From contig JAAFJG010000034.1 of assembly GCA_013298075.1 (NCBI GenBank), forward strand, positions 1 through 47,890: 47,890 nucleotides of DNA, read 5' to 3'. Origin of the DNA: Cytophagales bacterium (GTDB lineage Bacteria; Bacteroidota; Bacteroidia; Cytophagales; Microscillaceae). A program made the translations under genes and the position numbers. Below the pieces are notes generated by a model. It searched no databases and was not told where the DNA came from. It was given only the letters and a program-made list of their open reading frames with translations. This document shows positions 19,148 to 26,756 of this stretch, piece by piece. How positions within the stretch are numbered: the stretch's first letter is position 1; the number at the start of each line of letters is the position of its first letter.

Positions 19148-19597
19148 CTAATAACTACCCCTCGCTTCTAAATAATCCCCAGATTTTACAAAATCAGGTT
19201 GATTGATAATCCAATTCGATTGTATTTTATCTCGCTCAGAATAATCACTATGCGTATATATGTACCCTAAATTACCCTTATCATCTTTGATATAAATCCT
19301 ATTATAATAATAAGGATAACCTTCTAACCTATCCAATCTACAAAACACTTCAAAAGTAACCAAAAATGAATCGGCAATAATTTTTCTACTTTTATCAATA
19401 GTTGGATAAATCATAGGAATAATATCATCTAAAACCATTAACATACCACTCACTGAAGTTTCACCCTCATAAATTTCTTTGGTATTTTTAATGCAACGTG
19501 AATAATTTCCTTGATTTATTCTTAACGTACCATACGTAAAAACTCTTATATAATCAGCAACTTCTGAAAATATTATATCTTTTTTATCAGTTCCCAT
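19148..19597 (-). CDS. gamma-glutamylcyclotransferase-like (GGCT/AIG2) protein
   Basis: This 149-residue protein has the GGCT fold signature: VFTYGTLR near the N-terminus and LDRLEGYPYYYNR around residues 90-102, whose glutamate corresponds to the general base of GGCT enzymes. Relatives cyclise gamma-glutamyl amines or peptides to 5-oxoproline; the substrate here cannot be read from sequence. I chose the ATG at 19597. The frame stays open to a GTG at 19627, but that codon sits on the edge of an inverted-repeat element. The gene lies 30 bases upstream of the AlbA_2 gene and is probably co-transcribed. Confidence 0.75.
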   Translation of the reverse strand: MGTDKKDIIFSEVADYIRVFTYGTLRINQGNYSRCIKNTKEIYEGETSVSGMLMVLDDIIPMIYPTIDKSRKIIADSFLVTFEVFCRLDRLEGYPYYYNRIYIKDDKGNLGYIYTHSDYSERDKIQSNWIINQPDFVKSGDYLEARGSY

Positions 19598-19625
19598 ACA
19601 CTTTTTTTTGGAAAATTTATTTATC

Positions 19626-19780
19626 ACTGATGTTACGCAGGCTTTAAATAAGATTTGTAATAAGTAGATTTTCTTTCATTTTATTCTGCTTTCTTAAATC
19701 TATATTTATTGAAAATCAATACTTTATGATAATGAAATTACCATTTTACAAATTAGAATTTTACCTTGCGTAACATCAGT
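19626..19780. mobile_element. 155-bp inverted-repeat element (MITE-like)
   Basis: Perfect 14-base terminal inverted repeats, ACTGATGTTACGCA at 19626-19639 and its complement at 19767-19780, bound 127 bases. A second matched block, ATTTGTAA, sits exactly 13 bases inside each end, so the similarity extends into the element. There is no reading frame and no obvious target duplication. It sits directly in front of the GGCT-like gene and probably supplies or separates its promoter. Confidence 0.65.
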
Positions 19781-20027
19781 TAAGTATAAAAAAAAGAAAC
19801 TTGTTTAAGAATTAACCAAAGTGTTACTTAAACTTTCAACTTCTGAAATCTCTGATTTTGCTAATTTCGAAGAATAGCAACCTCCACATTAAAACGTTTT
19901 TTATTTGAAAAAAGTTTATTTATTTTTGTTTTTTTTCATAACTATTTTTTTGATAAGATACTTTCACAAAAGTAAGCAAAAATGACATATATTTGCGGTT
20001 CTGTTTGCGTATAAAAGAGCAGTAGTA

Positions 20028-20147
20028 ATGGGCGATATTGCCAAAGAAAAACTAAGCGAAGTAAGTGTTTTGGCTTCTGATATGGTTAAATATTTGGGGA
20101 AATCGTGGAAAGAATTGCAAATTGATGACTTAATTTTACCATTTTAG
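20028..20147 (+). pseudogene. short coding remnant
   Basis: From the ATG at 20028 a 39-residue frame (MGDIAKEKLSEVSVLASDM..., ending DDLILPF) has normal-looking codon use, higher GC than its surroundings and an amphipathic helical pattern. The frame is open 14 codons further upstream without a start. I do not recognise it. It looks like the 3' end of a longer lost gene, though a genuine small protein is possible. The rest of 19781-20308 is AT-rich spacer. Confidence 0.35.
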
Positions 20148-20209
20148 AAAAAAAGTGCAATATTTTAGAAAAAAAATGCAAAAAAAGTTTTTTATTCAAA
20201 ATAATCTTA

Positions 20210-20217
20210 TAATTTTG
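20210..20217 (+). promoter_or_regulatory. -7 element for the peptide transporter
   Basis: TAATTTTG followed by CAACTTG lies 92 bases before the ATG. The -33 region (GTTT near 20187) is weak. Confidence 0.45.
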
Positions 20218-20308
20218 CAACTTGAAATAGAGAATATATGTTTTTCTTTCTCTCAAACTAAGACCTTATTACTATCTTCCTTTTTTGGAAATTAATTATA
20301 TAATATAA

Positions 20309-21691
20309 ATGGCAAATATTACTTTAGATAAAAGTGCTAATCAAGGACATCCTAAAGGGCTTTATTTACTTTTTCTTACAGAAATGTGGGAACGATTTAG
20401 TTATTATGGAATGCGTGCTATGTTGGTGCTGTATTTGGCAGGAACGGCTATGGAAGGTGGTTTAGGTTTTTCAAAAGAAAGTTCAACACTTATTTACGGA
20501 TACTTTACAGGTTTTGTTTATTTTACGCCCATTATTGGTGGTTGGTTAGCAGATAAATATTTAGGACAAAGAAAGGCTATTTTGATAGGTGGACTTTTGA
20601 TGATGTTTGGGCAATTTAGTTTATTTTCAACGCCAAGTTTAGGCATTAATTTTACTTATTTAGGTTTATTACTTATTATTATAGGAAATGGTTTTTTTAA
20701 ACCTAATATTTCTACGCTGGTAGGACAATTATATGAGCAAGGAGACCCAAGACGTGATAGTGCTTTTACGATTTTTTATATGGGAATCAATATGGGTGCT
20801 TTATTCGCTCCTTTGGTTTGTGGATATTTAGCAGAAGATTTATTTGCTCAAAAAGATGCCTCTGGAAAAGTAATAAGATATGCTTTTGAATATGGATTTT
20901 TAGCAGCAGGTATTGGTATGTTGATAGGACAAATAATGTTTAATGTATTTGCACAAAAGTACTTAGGAAATATTGGATTAAGTCCTGTAAAAGTAGATAG
21001 CACAAAAAATAACGAAAAAATTCCTTTGACAAAAGAAGAAACGGATAGAATGTCTGTTATTTTTGTGATTACAATTTTTGTAACGTTCTTTTGGGCTGGT
21101 TTTGAGCAAGCAGGTGGTTCTTTAAATTTATACACAAAAGATTATATTGATAGAACTGTTTGGGGATATACTATTCCTACCGCATTTTTCCAATCTATTA
21201 ACCCATTGTTTATTGTACTTTTAGCACCATTTTTAGCGGCTTTTTGGACAAGATTAGCAAGCACAGGAAAAGATTTTAGTATTCCTGTAAAAATGTCATT
21301 TGGTATGGTATTGTTAGGAATTGGTTTTTTATTTATGTTAGGAGCAGTAGCAGAAAGAGGTGGAGATATAAAAGACGTTACTATCAAAGCAAGTTTATTT
21401 TGGTTAGTTGCCACTTATTTTTTCCATACCGTTGGTGAATTATGTTTATCACCGATTGGATTATCGATGATAACTCGTTTAGCACCTGTTACTTATGCGT
21501 CTATGTTAATGGGCGTATGGTTTTTATCACCTTTTGTGGCACAAATTGCAGGCGGATATATTGGCGTATATGTAGAAACATTAGGAGCAAATCTTATTTT
21601 TGGTTCGATTGCTATTTTTGTAATATTAGCAGGAATAGTTTTATTTATGCTTTCTCGAGTGTTAATTAGAATGATGCACGGCAGAGGATAA
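20309..21691 (+). CDS. POT-family proton-coupled di/tripeptide transporter
   Basis: This 460-residue inner-membrane protein has about a dozen hydrophobic segments. The family motif E-x-x-E-R-F-x-Y-Y-G is present as EMWERFSYYG in the first membrane helix, followed by the PTR2 signature region (FTGFVYFTPIIGGWLADKYL, then FKPNISTLVGQLY). POT/PTR2 proteins import di- and tripeptides with protons. Length is slightly short for the family (usually 480-520) but both ends look normal. It is transcribed singly with a strong terminator, next to the transketolase subunit gene. Confidence 0.93.
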   Translation: MANITLDKSANQGHPKGLYLLFLTEMWERFSYYGMRAMLVLYLAGTAMEGGLGFSKESSTLIYGYFTGFVYFTPIIGGWLADKYLGQRKAILIGGLLMMFGQFSLFSTPSLGINFTYLGLLLIIIGNGFFKPNISTLVGQLYEQGDPRRDSAFTIFYMGINMGALFAPLVCGYLAEDLFAQKDASGKVIRYAFEYGFLAAGIGMLIGQIMFNVFAQKYLGNIGLSPVKVDSTKNNEKIPLTKEETDRMSVIFVITIFVTFFWAGFEQAGGSLNLYTKDYIDRTVWGYTIPTAFFQSINPLFIVLLAPFLAAFWTRLASTGKDFSIPVKMSFGMVLLGIGFLFMLGAVAERGGDIKDVTIKASLFWLVATYFFHTVGELCLSPIGLSMITRLAPVTYASMLMGVWFLSPFVAQIAGGYIGVYVETLGANLIFGSIAIFVILAGIVLFMLSRVLIRMMHGRG

Positions 21692-21734
21692 TTCCTTATT
21701 TTACGCAATGAAAATATAATATTAAAAATATAAG

Positions 21735-21776
21735 AAAACACTCAAAAAAAATAAAATATATTTTTGAGTGTTTTTT
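21735..21776 (+). terminator. terminator after the peptide transporter
   Basis: A 14-bp stem (AAAACACTCAAAAA at 21735-21748 with TTTTTGAGTGTTTT at 21761-21774) is followed by TT. Confidence 0.85.
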
Positions 21777-21801
21777 ACTTTGAATCAAAAAAATAAATTA
21801 T

Positions 21802-22641
21802 ATGGATATTTTACAATTAAAAAATACAGCCTCACAAATCCGAAGAGATATAGTAAGAATGGTGCATGGTTGTCAATCAGGACATCCGGGCGGCTCTTTG
21901 GGTTGTGCTGATTATTTTGCCGCTCTTTATTTTCACGCCTTAGATTATAAATTACCTTTTCTTATGGAAGGAAAAGATGAAGATTTATTTTTCTTATCTA
22001 ATGGACATATTTCGCCTGTTTGGTATAGCACATTAAGTCGTGCGAATTTTTTTCCACCTTCAGAATTGGCTACATTTCGTAAAATAAATTCGAGATTGCA
22101 AGGACACCCAACCACACACGAACATTTAGAAGGTATTAGAATTGCTTCTGGATCATTAGGACAAGGTTTGTCGGTGGCAATCGGAGCAGCACAAGCCAAA
22201 AAAATGAATCAAGACAACAAATTAGTATATGTATTGATGGGCGATGGCGAGCAACAAGAAGGGCAAGTTTGGGAAGCTGCTATGTATGCAGCACATCATA
22301 AAATAGACAATTTAATTGCTACGATTGATGTTAATGGACAACAAATAGATGGAAGTACAAATAAAATTATGTCTTTATTAGATTTGGGTGCAAAATGGAA
22401 AGCGTTTGGCTGGCAAGTATTAGAAATGCAAGGCAATGACATGGAAAAAGTAGTCGAAACGTTGGATTTAGCCAAAAAGTTAACAGGAAAAGGACAACCT
22501 ATTTTATTACTAATGAAAACAGAAATGGGTGCAGGAGTAGATTTTATGATGGGAAGTCATCATTGGCACGGCATTGCTCCCAATAATGAGCAATTAGCAC
22601 AAGCATTAGCCCAATTACCCGAAACTTTAGGCGATTATTAA
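21802..22641 (+). CDS. transketolase, N-terminal (TPP-binding) subunit
   Basis: This 279-residue protein corresponds to the first half of transketolase, as in two-subunit transketolases. It has SGHPGGSLGCADYFAAL near 26-42, ASGSLGQGLS at 115-124, and the thiamine-diphosphate/Mg motif starting GDG at 147-149 and ending with N178. Transketolase moves two-carbon units between sugar phosphates in the pentose phosphate pathway. The pyrimidine-binding half must come from another gene, which is not next to this one; in most genomes the halves are adjacent. The end at LPETLGDY is a normal subunit end rather than a truncation. Confidence 0.92.
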   Translation: MDILQLKNTASQIRRDIVRMVHGCQSGHPGGSLGCADYFAALYFHALDYKLPFLMEGKDEDLFFLSNGHISPVWYSTLSRANFFPPSELATFRKINSRLQGHPTTHEHLEGIRIASGSLGQGLSVAIGAAQAKKMNQDNKLVYVLMGDGEQQEGQVWEAAMYAAHHKIDNLIATIDVNGQQIDGSTNKIMSLLDLGAKWKAFGWQVLEMQGNDMEKVVETLDLAKKLTGKGQPILLLMKTEMGAGVDFMMGSHHWHGIAPNNEQLAQALAQLPETLGDY

Positions 22642-22644
22642 CAA

Positions 22645-22680
22645 AAAATAGGCAAGTAATGTTAGTTATTTGCCTATTTT
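22645..22680 (+). terminator. terminator after the transketolase subunit
   Basis: A 15-bp stem (22645-22659 with 22666-22680, one G-T pair) with core ATAGGCAA/TTGCCTAT is followed by ATTTTTTATTTTT. Confidence 0.85.
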
Positions 22681-22711
22681 ATTTTTTATTTTTCATCTTA
22701 TTTTTATATCT

Positions 22712-23545
22712 ATGATAAAACTTTGGTTTTTCTCACAATTATTTTCAACGGCTGATTATACTTCAAAAACAGAAACTATTTATTCTACATTTTTAAAAAG
22801 AAATGTAACTATTAGTACCTTAATTCCTACCAAACAAAACAAAAATCTGACTAATTTACCTTTGTTGCTTATCAATGATGGACAAGATTTTGAGGCGTTA
22901 AAAATGCTACAAACCTTGAATACAATGTCTAAAAGCAGAAAATTAGCACCTATTTTGGTTGTAGGTATTCATGCAGATGGCAATCGTATGCAGGAGTATG
23001 GCACAGCCGCACAAGCAGATTATGCAGGAAGAGGAAGTCAAGCACAACAACATACTAATTTTGTGATACAAGAATTGTTGCCTTTTTTACAGAAAAATCA
23101 TTCTCTAAAAAATGACGCAAAACATCGATATTTTGCAGGTTTTTCTTTAGGTGGCTTGTCTGCGATAGATATTGTGTGGGCAAATCCGACTATTTTTTCA
23201 AAGGTTGGAGTTTTTTCTGGCTCTTTGTGGTGGCGACAAAAACGGTATGAAGACAATCAAAAAGAAGATAATGATAGAATTATGCACAATTTAATCAAAA
23301 ATCAACCTTACAAAAAAGGATTAAAATTTTGGTTACAAGCAGGAACAGAAGATGAAACTTCTGACCGAAACAACAATGGAATTATTGATGCCATCGATGA
23401 CACTTTAGATTTGATGAAAGAACTAAAAAAACAAGGATACAATCATAAAGAAGTTACTTATTATGAAATGAGAGGAGGAAAACACAATCCTGACACTTGG
23501 GCAGAAGCAATGCCTATATTTTTGGAATGGGTTTTGAGAAAATAA
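22712..23545 (+). CDS. alpha/beta-hydrolase esterase (enterochelin esterase-like)
   Basis: This 277-residue protein belongs to the putative esterase family (PF00756-type) that includes enterochelin esterases and antigen 85. The nucleophile elbow GFSLGGL carries the serine, the acid residue is probably in TEDETSDRNNNG, and the histidine is in RGGKHNPDTW near the end. The N-terminus (IKLWFFSQLFSTADYTSKTE) is only weakly like a signal peptide. The ATG at 22712 is used because the frame's earlier start is a TTG inside the preceding terminator. The substrate is unknown, and no siderophore genes are nearby. Confidence 0.82.
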   Translation: MIKLWFFSQLFSTADYTSKTETIYSTFLKRNVTISTLIPTKQNKNLTNLPLLLINDGQDFEALKMLQTLNTMSKSRKLAPILVVGIHADGNRMQEYGTAAQADYAGRGSQAQQHTNFVIQELLPFLQKNHSLKNDAKHRYFAGFSLGGLSAIDIVWANPTIFSKVGVFSGSLWWRQKRYEDNQKEDNDRIMHNLIKNQPYKKGLKFWLQAGTEDETSDRNNNGIIDAIDDTLDLMKELKKQGYNHKEVTYYEMRGGKHNPDTWAEAMPIFLEWVLRK

Positions 23546-23584
23546 TTGAATTTTGTAATTAAAAAAACGCTTATAAAAATTTGG

Positions 23585-24045
23585 TTCTTAGAAAATTTGT
23601 GCGGAAAATGAAAATATGTTTTTTGAAATATGTTTTTTGAATTGCCTCCAGATTTATCTGGAGGATAATATAAAATTCCATAGTTGGCTTTAGCCGAAAT
23701 TTTGTATTTTTCAAACTGATATTCTTCTATATTTTCAAAAATAGAAAAAAAATATTTATTCTTCTTGTTTCTTAGAAAATTTATGGGGAAAATGAAAATA
23801 TGTTTTTTGAAATGTATTTTTTGAATTGCCTCCAGATTTATCTGGAGGATAATATAAAATTCCATAATTGGCTTTAGCCAAAATTTTGTATTTTTCAAAT
23901 TGATATTTTTTTTATGATTCTTAGAAAATTTGTGCGGAAAATGAAAATATGTTTTTTGAAATGTATTTTTTGAATTGCCTCCAGATTTATCTGGAGGATA
24001 ATATAAAATTCCATAATTGGCTTTAGCCAAAATTTTGTATTTTTC
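23585..24045 (+). repeat. three direct copies of a REP-type hairpin repeat
   Basis: Units at about 23585-23723, 23769-23906 and 23918-24045 share about 125-140 bases at high identity. Each starts TTCTTAGAAAATTT and contains the 20-base hairpin CCTCCAGATTTATCTGGAGG (23645-23664, 23829-23848, 23978-23997). The hairpin is followed by GATAATATAAAATTCC and a second mini-hairpin, GGCTTTAGCC, then TTTTGTATTTTTC. The 9-bp stem is invariant while the bases between units differ. They lie upstream of the Y1 transposase in the plus orientation. An open minus-strand frame runs through them but only reflects the repeat. Confidence 0.88.
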
Positions 24046-24193
24046 TATATTTTAAATAAATGACATAAATCTCATTTCTATTATGCTAACGATTTATTTT
24101 TAATATAGCCTTTGATTTTGTGTTATTTTAGTATAAAACATTGATTATCAATATTTAATTTTTGAAATTGTGTTAAATTAAAAAGTATCTAAT

Positions 24194-24667
24194 ATGCCAT
24201 TTATAAAAGTATATATTCATTTTGTCTGGAGTACTAAGAATAGAATTCCTTTTTTACATTCAAAAGAACTTCGCCTAAAAGTATGGAATCATATCAGAGA
24301 AAATGCCAAAGAAAAAGGTATTTTTATCGATTTTATTAATGGTTATTCAGACCATTGCCATTGTTTGATTTCTTTGGGAATAGACCAAACTATTCAAAAA
24401 GTGATGCAATTATTAAAAGGAGAATCTTCTTTTTGGATAAATAAAAATAATTTACTTGCTGAATTTACTTCAGATTTATCTGCAGAAATACAAAAGTTCG
24501 AATGGCAAGATGAATATTTTGCAGTATCCGTATCAGAATCTATGGTAGATAAAGTAAGAAATTATATTAAAAACCAAGAAGAACATCACACAAAAAAAAC
24601 ATTTGAGCAGGAATATAATGAGTTTATATTAAAATATGAATTCGAAAAATATAAAGATTTAGGCTAA
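24194..24667 (+). CDS. REP-associated tyrosine transposase (Y1/HUH, TnpA-REP)
   Basis: This 157-residue protein belongs to the Y1 transposase superfamily of IS200/IS605 and RAYT proteins. It starts with the typical VYIHFVWSTKNRIPFL, has the metal-binding HUH motif H54-C-H56 in GYSDHCHCLISLG, and the catalytic tyrosine Y124 in VRNYIKNQEEHH. These enzymes cut and rejoin single-stranded DNA at hairpins. The nearby hairpin repeats, in plus orientation before the gene and minus orientation after it, suggest a REP-associated domesticated form rather than a free IS. The last codons and the stop lie inside the first downstream repeat: the TAA is part of GGCTAAAGCC. The catalytic residues are intact, so it may be active. 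Confidence 0.9.
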   Translation: MPFIKVYIHFVWSTKNRIPFLHSKELRLKVWNHIRENAKEKGIFIDFINGYSDHCHCLISLGIDQTIQKVMQLLKGESSFWINKNNLLAEFTSDLSAEIQKFEWQDEYFAVSVSESMVDKVRNYIKNQEEHHTKKTFEQEYNEFILKYEFEKYKDLG

Positions 24668-24720
24668 AGCCATATCAAATTCTATATTATCCTCCAGATA
24701 AATCTGGAGGCAATTCAAGA
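24642..24720 (-). repeat. REP-type hairpin repeat, inverted copy 1
   Basis: This is the minus-orientation copy of the unit seen at 23585-24045, with the hairpin at 24691-24710 and the GGCTAAAGCC mini-hairpin at 24662-24671. It overlaps the last 8 codons of the transposase gene. Confidence 0.88.
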
Positions 24721-24752
24721 TGTAATTTAAAATAATCAATTATAAATTTTTT

Positions 24753-24860
24753 GAATAGAAATAGCATTTATGCTTCATTTGAAGTAAAATAGAAAATTTC
24801 GGCTAAAGCCATATTGAATTCTATATTATCCTCCAGATAAATCTGGAGGCAATTCAAAAT
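24753..24860 (-). repeat. REP-type hairpin repeat, inverted copy 2
   Basis: The hairpin is at 24830-24849 and the mini-hairpin at about 24801-24810. The flank starting GAATAGAAATAGCATTTAT is shared with the distant copy at 47630, so the full unit is longer on this side. No gene is visible in 24668-24909. Confidence 0.85.
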
Positions 24861-24909
24861 ACAATACAAATTTCTTAACATTTGAGCAACTTATTTTTTA
24901 GATGCTCCA

Positions 24910-26346
24910 CTATGTAAAATTACTAATTTTATTGATTAGATTTTTCTTTTTATCCGTATAAGGTGGATAAAACATTTTCAAAGTAGTCCAACCAATGCGT
25001 TGTCTTAATACAGAACGCTCATTAGAAAACGCCAAAAATCCGTGATAACCGTGTGTTTTCCCAATTCCGCTATTATTTACTCCTCCAAAAGGCAAATCAG
25101 GATTCGAAATATGGGCTAATGTTTCATTGATAGCCGTTCCACCTGCAGAAGTATTTTGAATCACTTCATTTTGAAAACTTTTATTTTTACTAAAAATATA
25201 CAAAGCCAAAGGTTTTGGTTTTGCATTGATAAAATCTAACGCTTCTTTTGTATTTTTATAGGTAATAATCGGTAAAATCGGTCCAAAAATTTCTTCGTGC
25301 ATTACTTGCATTGCGTTGGTTGCACCTGTGATGAGTGTAGGAGAAATATAATTTTCTTCAGATTTCAATAATCCGCCTACTTCGATATTTGCTCCTTTTT
25401 CTATGGCTTCATCTAACAAATTTTTGATGCGTAAAAAATGCCTTTGGTTCACGATGCGTGGATAATCTTGTGAATTCGAAACATCAGTTCCATACAAAGT
25501 TTGAATTTGATTTTTGAGTTCATTGATTAAAGCAGGAGCAATATTTTCATTCACCAACGCATAATCGGGTGCGATACAAGTTTGTCCGCAATTAAAGAAT
25601 TTTCCCCAAATAATTTTTTGTGCTGTATCTTTTATGTTAGTATCACTATCTACTACCACAGGCGATTTTCCACCTAATTCTAAGGTAACAGAAGTCAAAT
25701 GTTCAGACGCAGCACGCATAATAACTTTGCCAAGCATCGGACTTCCTGTAAAGAAAATATGGTCAAAAGGCAATTTTAAGAGTGATTGAGCAATATTTGC
25801 ATCACCTTCTAAAACAACTACTTCATTTTCTTTAAAAATTTCTGACAACATTTTTTTCATCATCGCAGAAGTATTGGGCGTTAATTCTGATGGTTTCAAA
25901 ACTACCGTACAACCTGCTGCAATTGCATAAACCAATGGGTCAATCGCTAATTGGAAAGGATAATTCCAAGGAGAAATTATCAAAGATGCTCCTTTTGGCT
26001 CTACATAAATTTTACCTTTCGAAAATAACATTGGCAAAGGAGTTGGTACAGATTTAGGTCGCATCCATTTTTTTAGATGTCTAATGGCGTGTGAAATAGA
26101 ACTCAAAACACCAAAAATTTCGCCTAAATCTGCTTCTGCTGAACATTTTTTAAAGTCTGCATAAACGGCTTTATGAATAGCCTCACGATTTTTAAGAATT
26201 GTACTTTTTAAAGTTTTTAGTTTTTGAATTCTTTCTTGTGCCGTTGAAAGTCTTAGGCTTTCTGTATATTTTTTTTGTGCTTCGAATATCTTTAAAATTT
26301 CTTGTTCAGTCATTATATTTTCGACTGGGGCATAAGTTGTTGTCAT
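24910..26346 (-). CDS. aldehyde dehydrogenase (class 3-like)
   Basis: This 478-residue NAD(P)-dependent enzyme oxidises aldehydes to acids. Catalytic residues are present: general base E223 in LELGGK, nucleophile C257 in NCGQTCIAPDY, oxyanion N128 in SPWNYP, and the EEIFGPILP and PFGGVNNSG motifs. The short N-terminus and C-terminal tail fit the class 3 / fatty-aldehyde branch. The start is the ATG at 26346: a -7 element at 26387-26380 would place transcription downstream of the earlier in-frame ATG at 26382. It is monocistronic. The physiological aldehyde is not evident from context. Confidence 0.92.
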   Translation of the reverse strand: MTTTYAPVENIMTEQEILKIFEAQKKYTESLRLSTAQERIQKLKTLKSTILKNREAIHKAVYADFKKCSAEADLGEIFGVLSSISHAIRHLKKWMRPKSVPTPLPMLFSKGKIYVEPKGASLIISPWNYPFQLAIDPLVYAIAAGCTVVLKPSELTPNTSAMMKKMLSEIFKENEVVVLEGDANIAQSLLKLPFDHIFFTGSPMLGKVIMRAASEHLTSVTLELGGKSPVVVDSDTNIKDTAQKIIWGKFFNCGQTCIAPDYALVNENIAPALINELKNQIQTLYGTDVSNSQDYPRIVNQRHFLRIKNLLDEAIEKGANIEVGGLLKSEENYISPTLITGATNAMQVMHEEIFGPILPIITYKNTKEALDFINAKPKPLALYIFSKNKSFQNEVIQNTSAGGTAINETLAHISNPDLPFGGVNNSGIGKTHGYHGFLAFSNERSVLRQRIGWTTLKMFYPPYTDKKKNLINKISNFT

Positions 26347-26379
26347 ATTGGATTTTATTTTATGATATTTTTTATGGAG

Positions 26380-26387
26380 CAAAAGTA
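26380..26387 (-). promoter_or_regulatory. -7 element for the aldehyde dehydrogenase
   Basis: The minus strand reads TACTTTTG followed by CTCC, 34 bases before the chosen ATG. A -33 TTTG is not visible. Confidence 0.5.
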
Positions 26388-26490
26388 ATAAAAATAATTT
26401 TTATTTTGTATTTCTTTTGCTAATTTTATTTATTTTAACAATTATTTACTATCTTAATTTATTTTTACAAAATGAATTCGTAGATTTTTT

Positions 26491-26519
26491 AGCACGCGGA
26501 TAACGCGGATTTCACGGAT
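26491..26519. repeat. degenerate dispersed repeat
   Basis: AGCACGCGGATAACGCGGAT followed by TTCACGGAT repeats the CGCGGAT phrase. It belongs with the GCACGGATTT-type fragments at 6170 and 13655. Confidence 0.45.
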
Positions 26520-26682
26520 AAAAAGTAACAAAAAAATATTTTTAAAAATAATTCATTTTTTTGCTAAGATTTTAAAATAATTATACTCTCTATTATTGAG
26601 AGCAATTTAGATAAAAAGTAACAAAAAAATATTTTTAAAAATAATTCATTTTTTTGCTAAGATTTTAAAATAATTATACTCT
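26517..26682 (+). repeat. perfect 73-bp direct repeat
   Basis: Bases 26517-26589 and 26610-26682 are identical over 73 bases and are separated by 20 bases. The spacer, with the end of copy 1, forms a hairpin (CTCTC/GAGAG at 26586-26600). No coding frame runs through. The second copy ends 75 bases before the LuxR-type gene. Confidence 0.9.
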
Positions 26683-26696
26683 ATAAAAATAAAGGG

Positions 26697-26713
26697 GACT
26701 AAAAATCTTAGTC
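26697..26713 (+). promoter_or_regulatory. small dyad upstream of the LuxR-type gene
   Basis: GACTAA at 26697-26702 faces TTAGTC at 26708-26713 over a 5-base centre. It is a possible operator or leader hairpin, 44 bases before the ATG. Confidence 0.35.
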
Positions 26714-26756
26714 AAACCAAAAAAAAGGAATAAGTAAGTATAAACCACATAAAAAT

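Noticed and set aside
19598-19627. Upstream GTG start for the GGCT-like gene
   Set aside because: The GTG lies at the boundary of an inverted-repeat element; the ATG at 19597 is the first start fully outside it.
22670-22711. Upstream TTG start for the esterase
   Set aside because: It lies within the stem of the transketolase terminator, so the message would begin after it; the ATG at 22712 is preferred.
23461-24030. Open minus-strand frame of 189 codons across the REP array
   Set aside because: It exists because three copies of the repeat share one stop-free frame, and it overlaps the esterase gene end. Its repeated YGILYYPPDKSGGNSK peptide is the translated hairpin, so I see no independent gene.
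23585-24045. CRISPR array
   Set aside because: Units are 125-140 bases with spacings of 184 and 149, contain strong hairpins, have only three copies and no cas genes. They recur inverted elsewhere, which fits REP elements.
26347-26382. Upstream ATG for the aldehyde dehydrogenase
   Set aside because: It overlaps a -7 promoter element, which places transcription downstream; the extra 12 residues also do not belong to the family.
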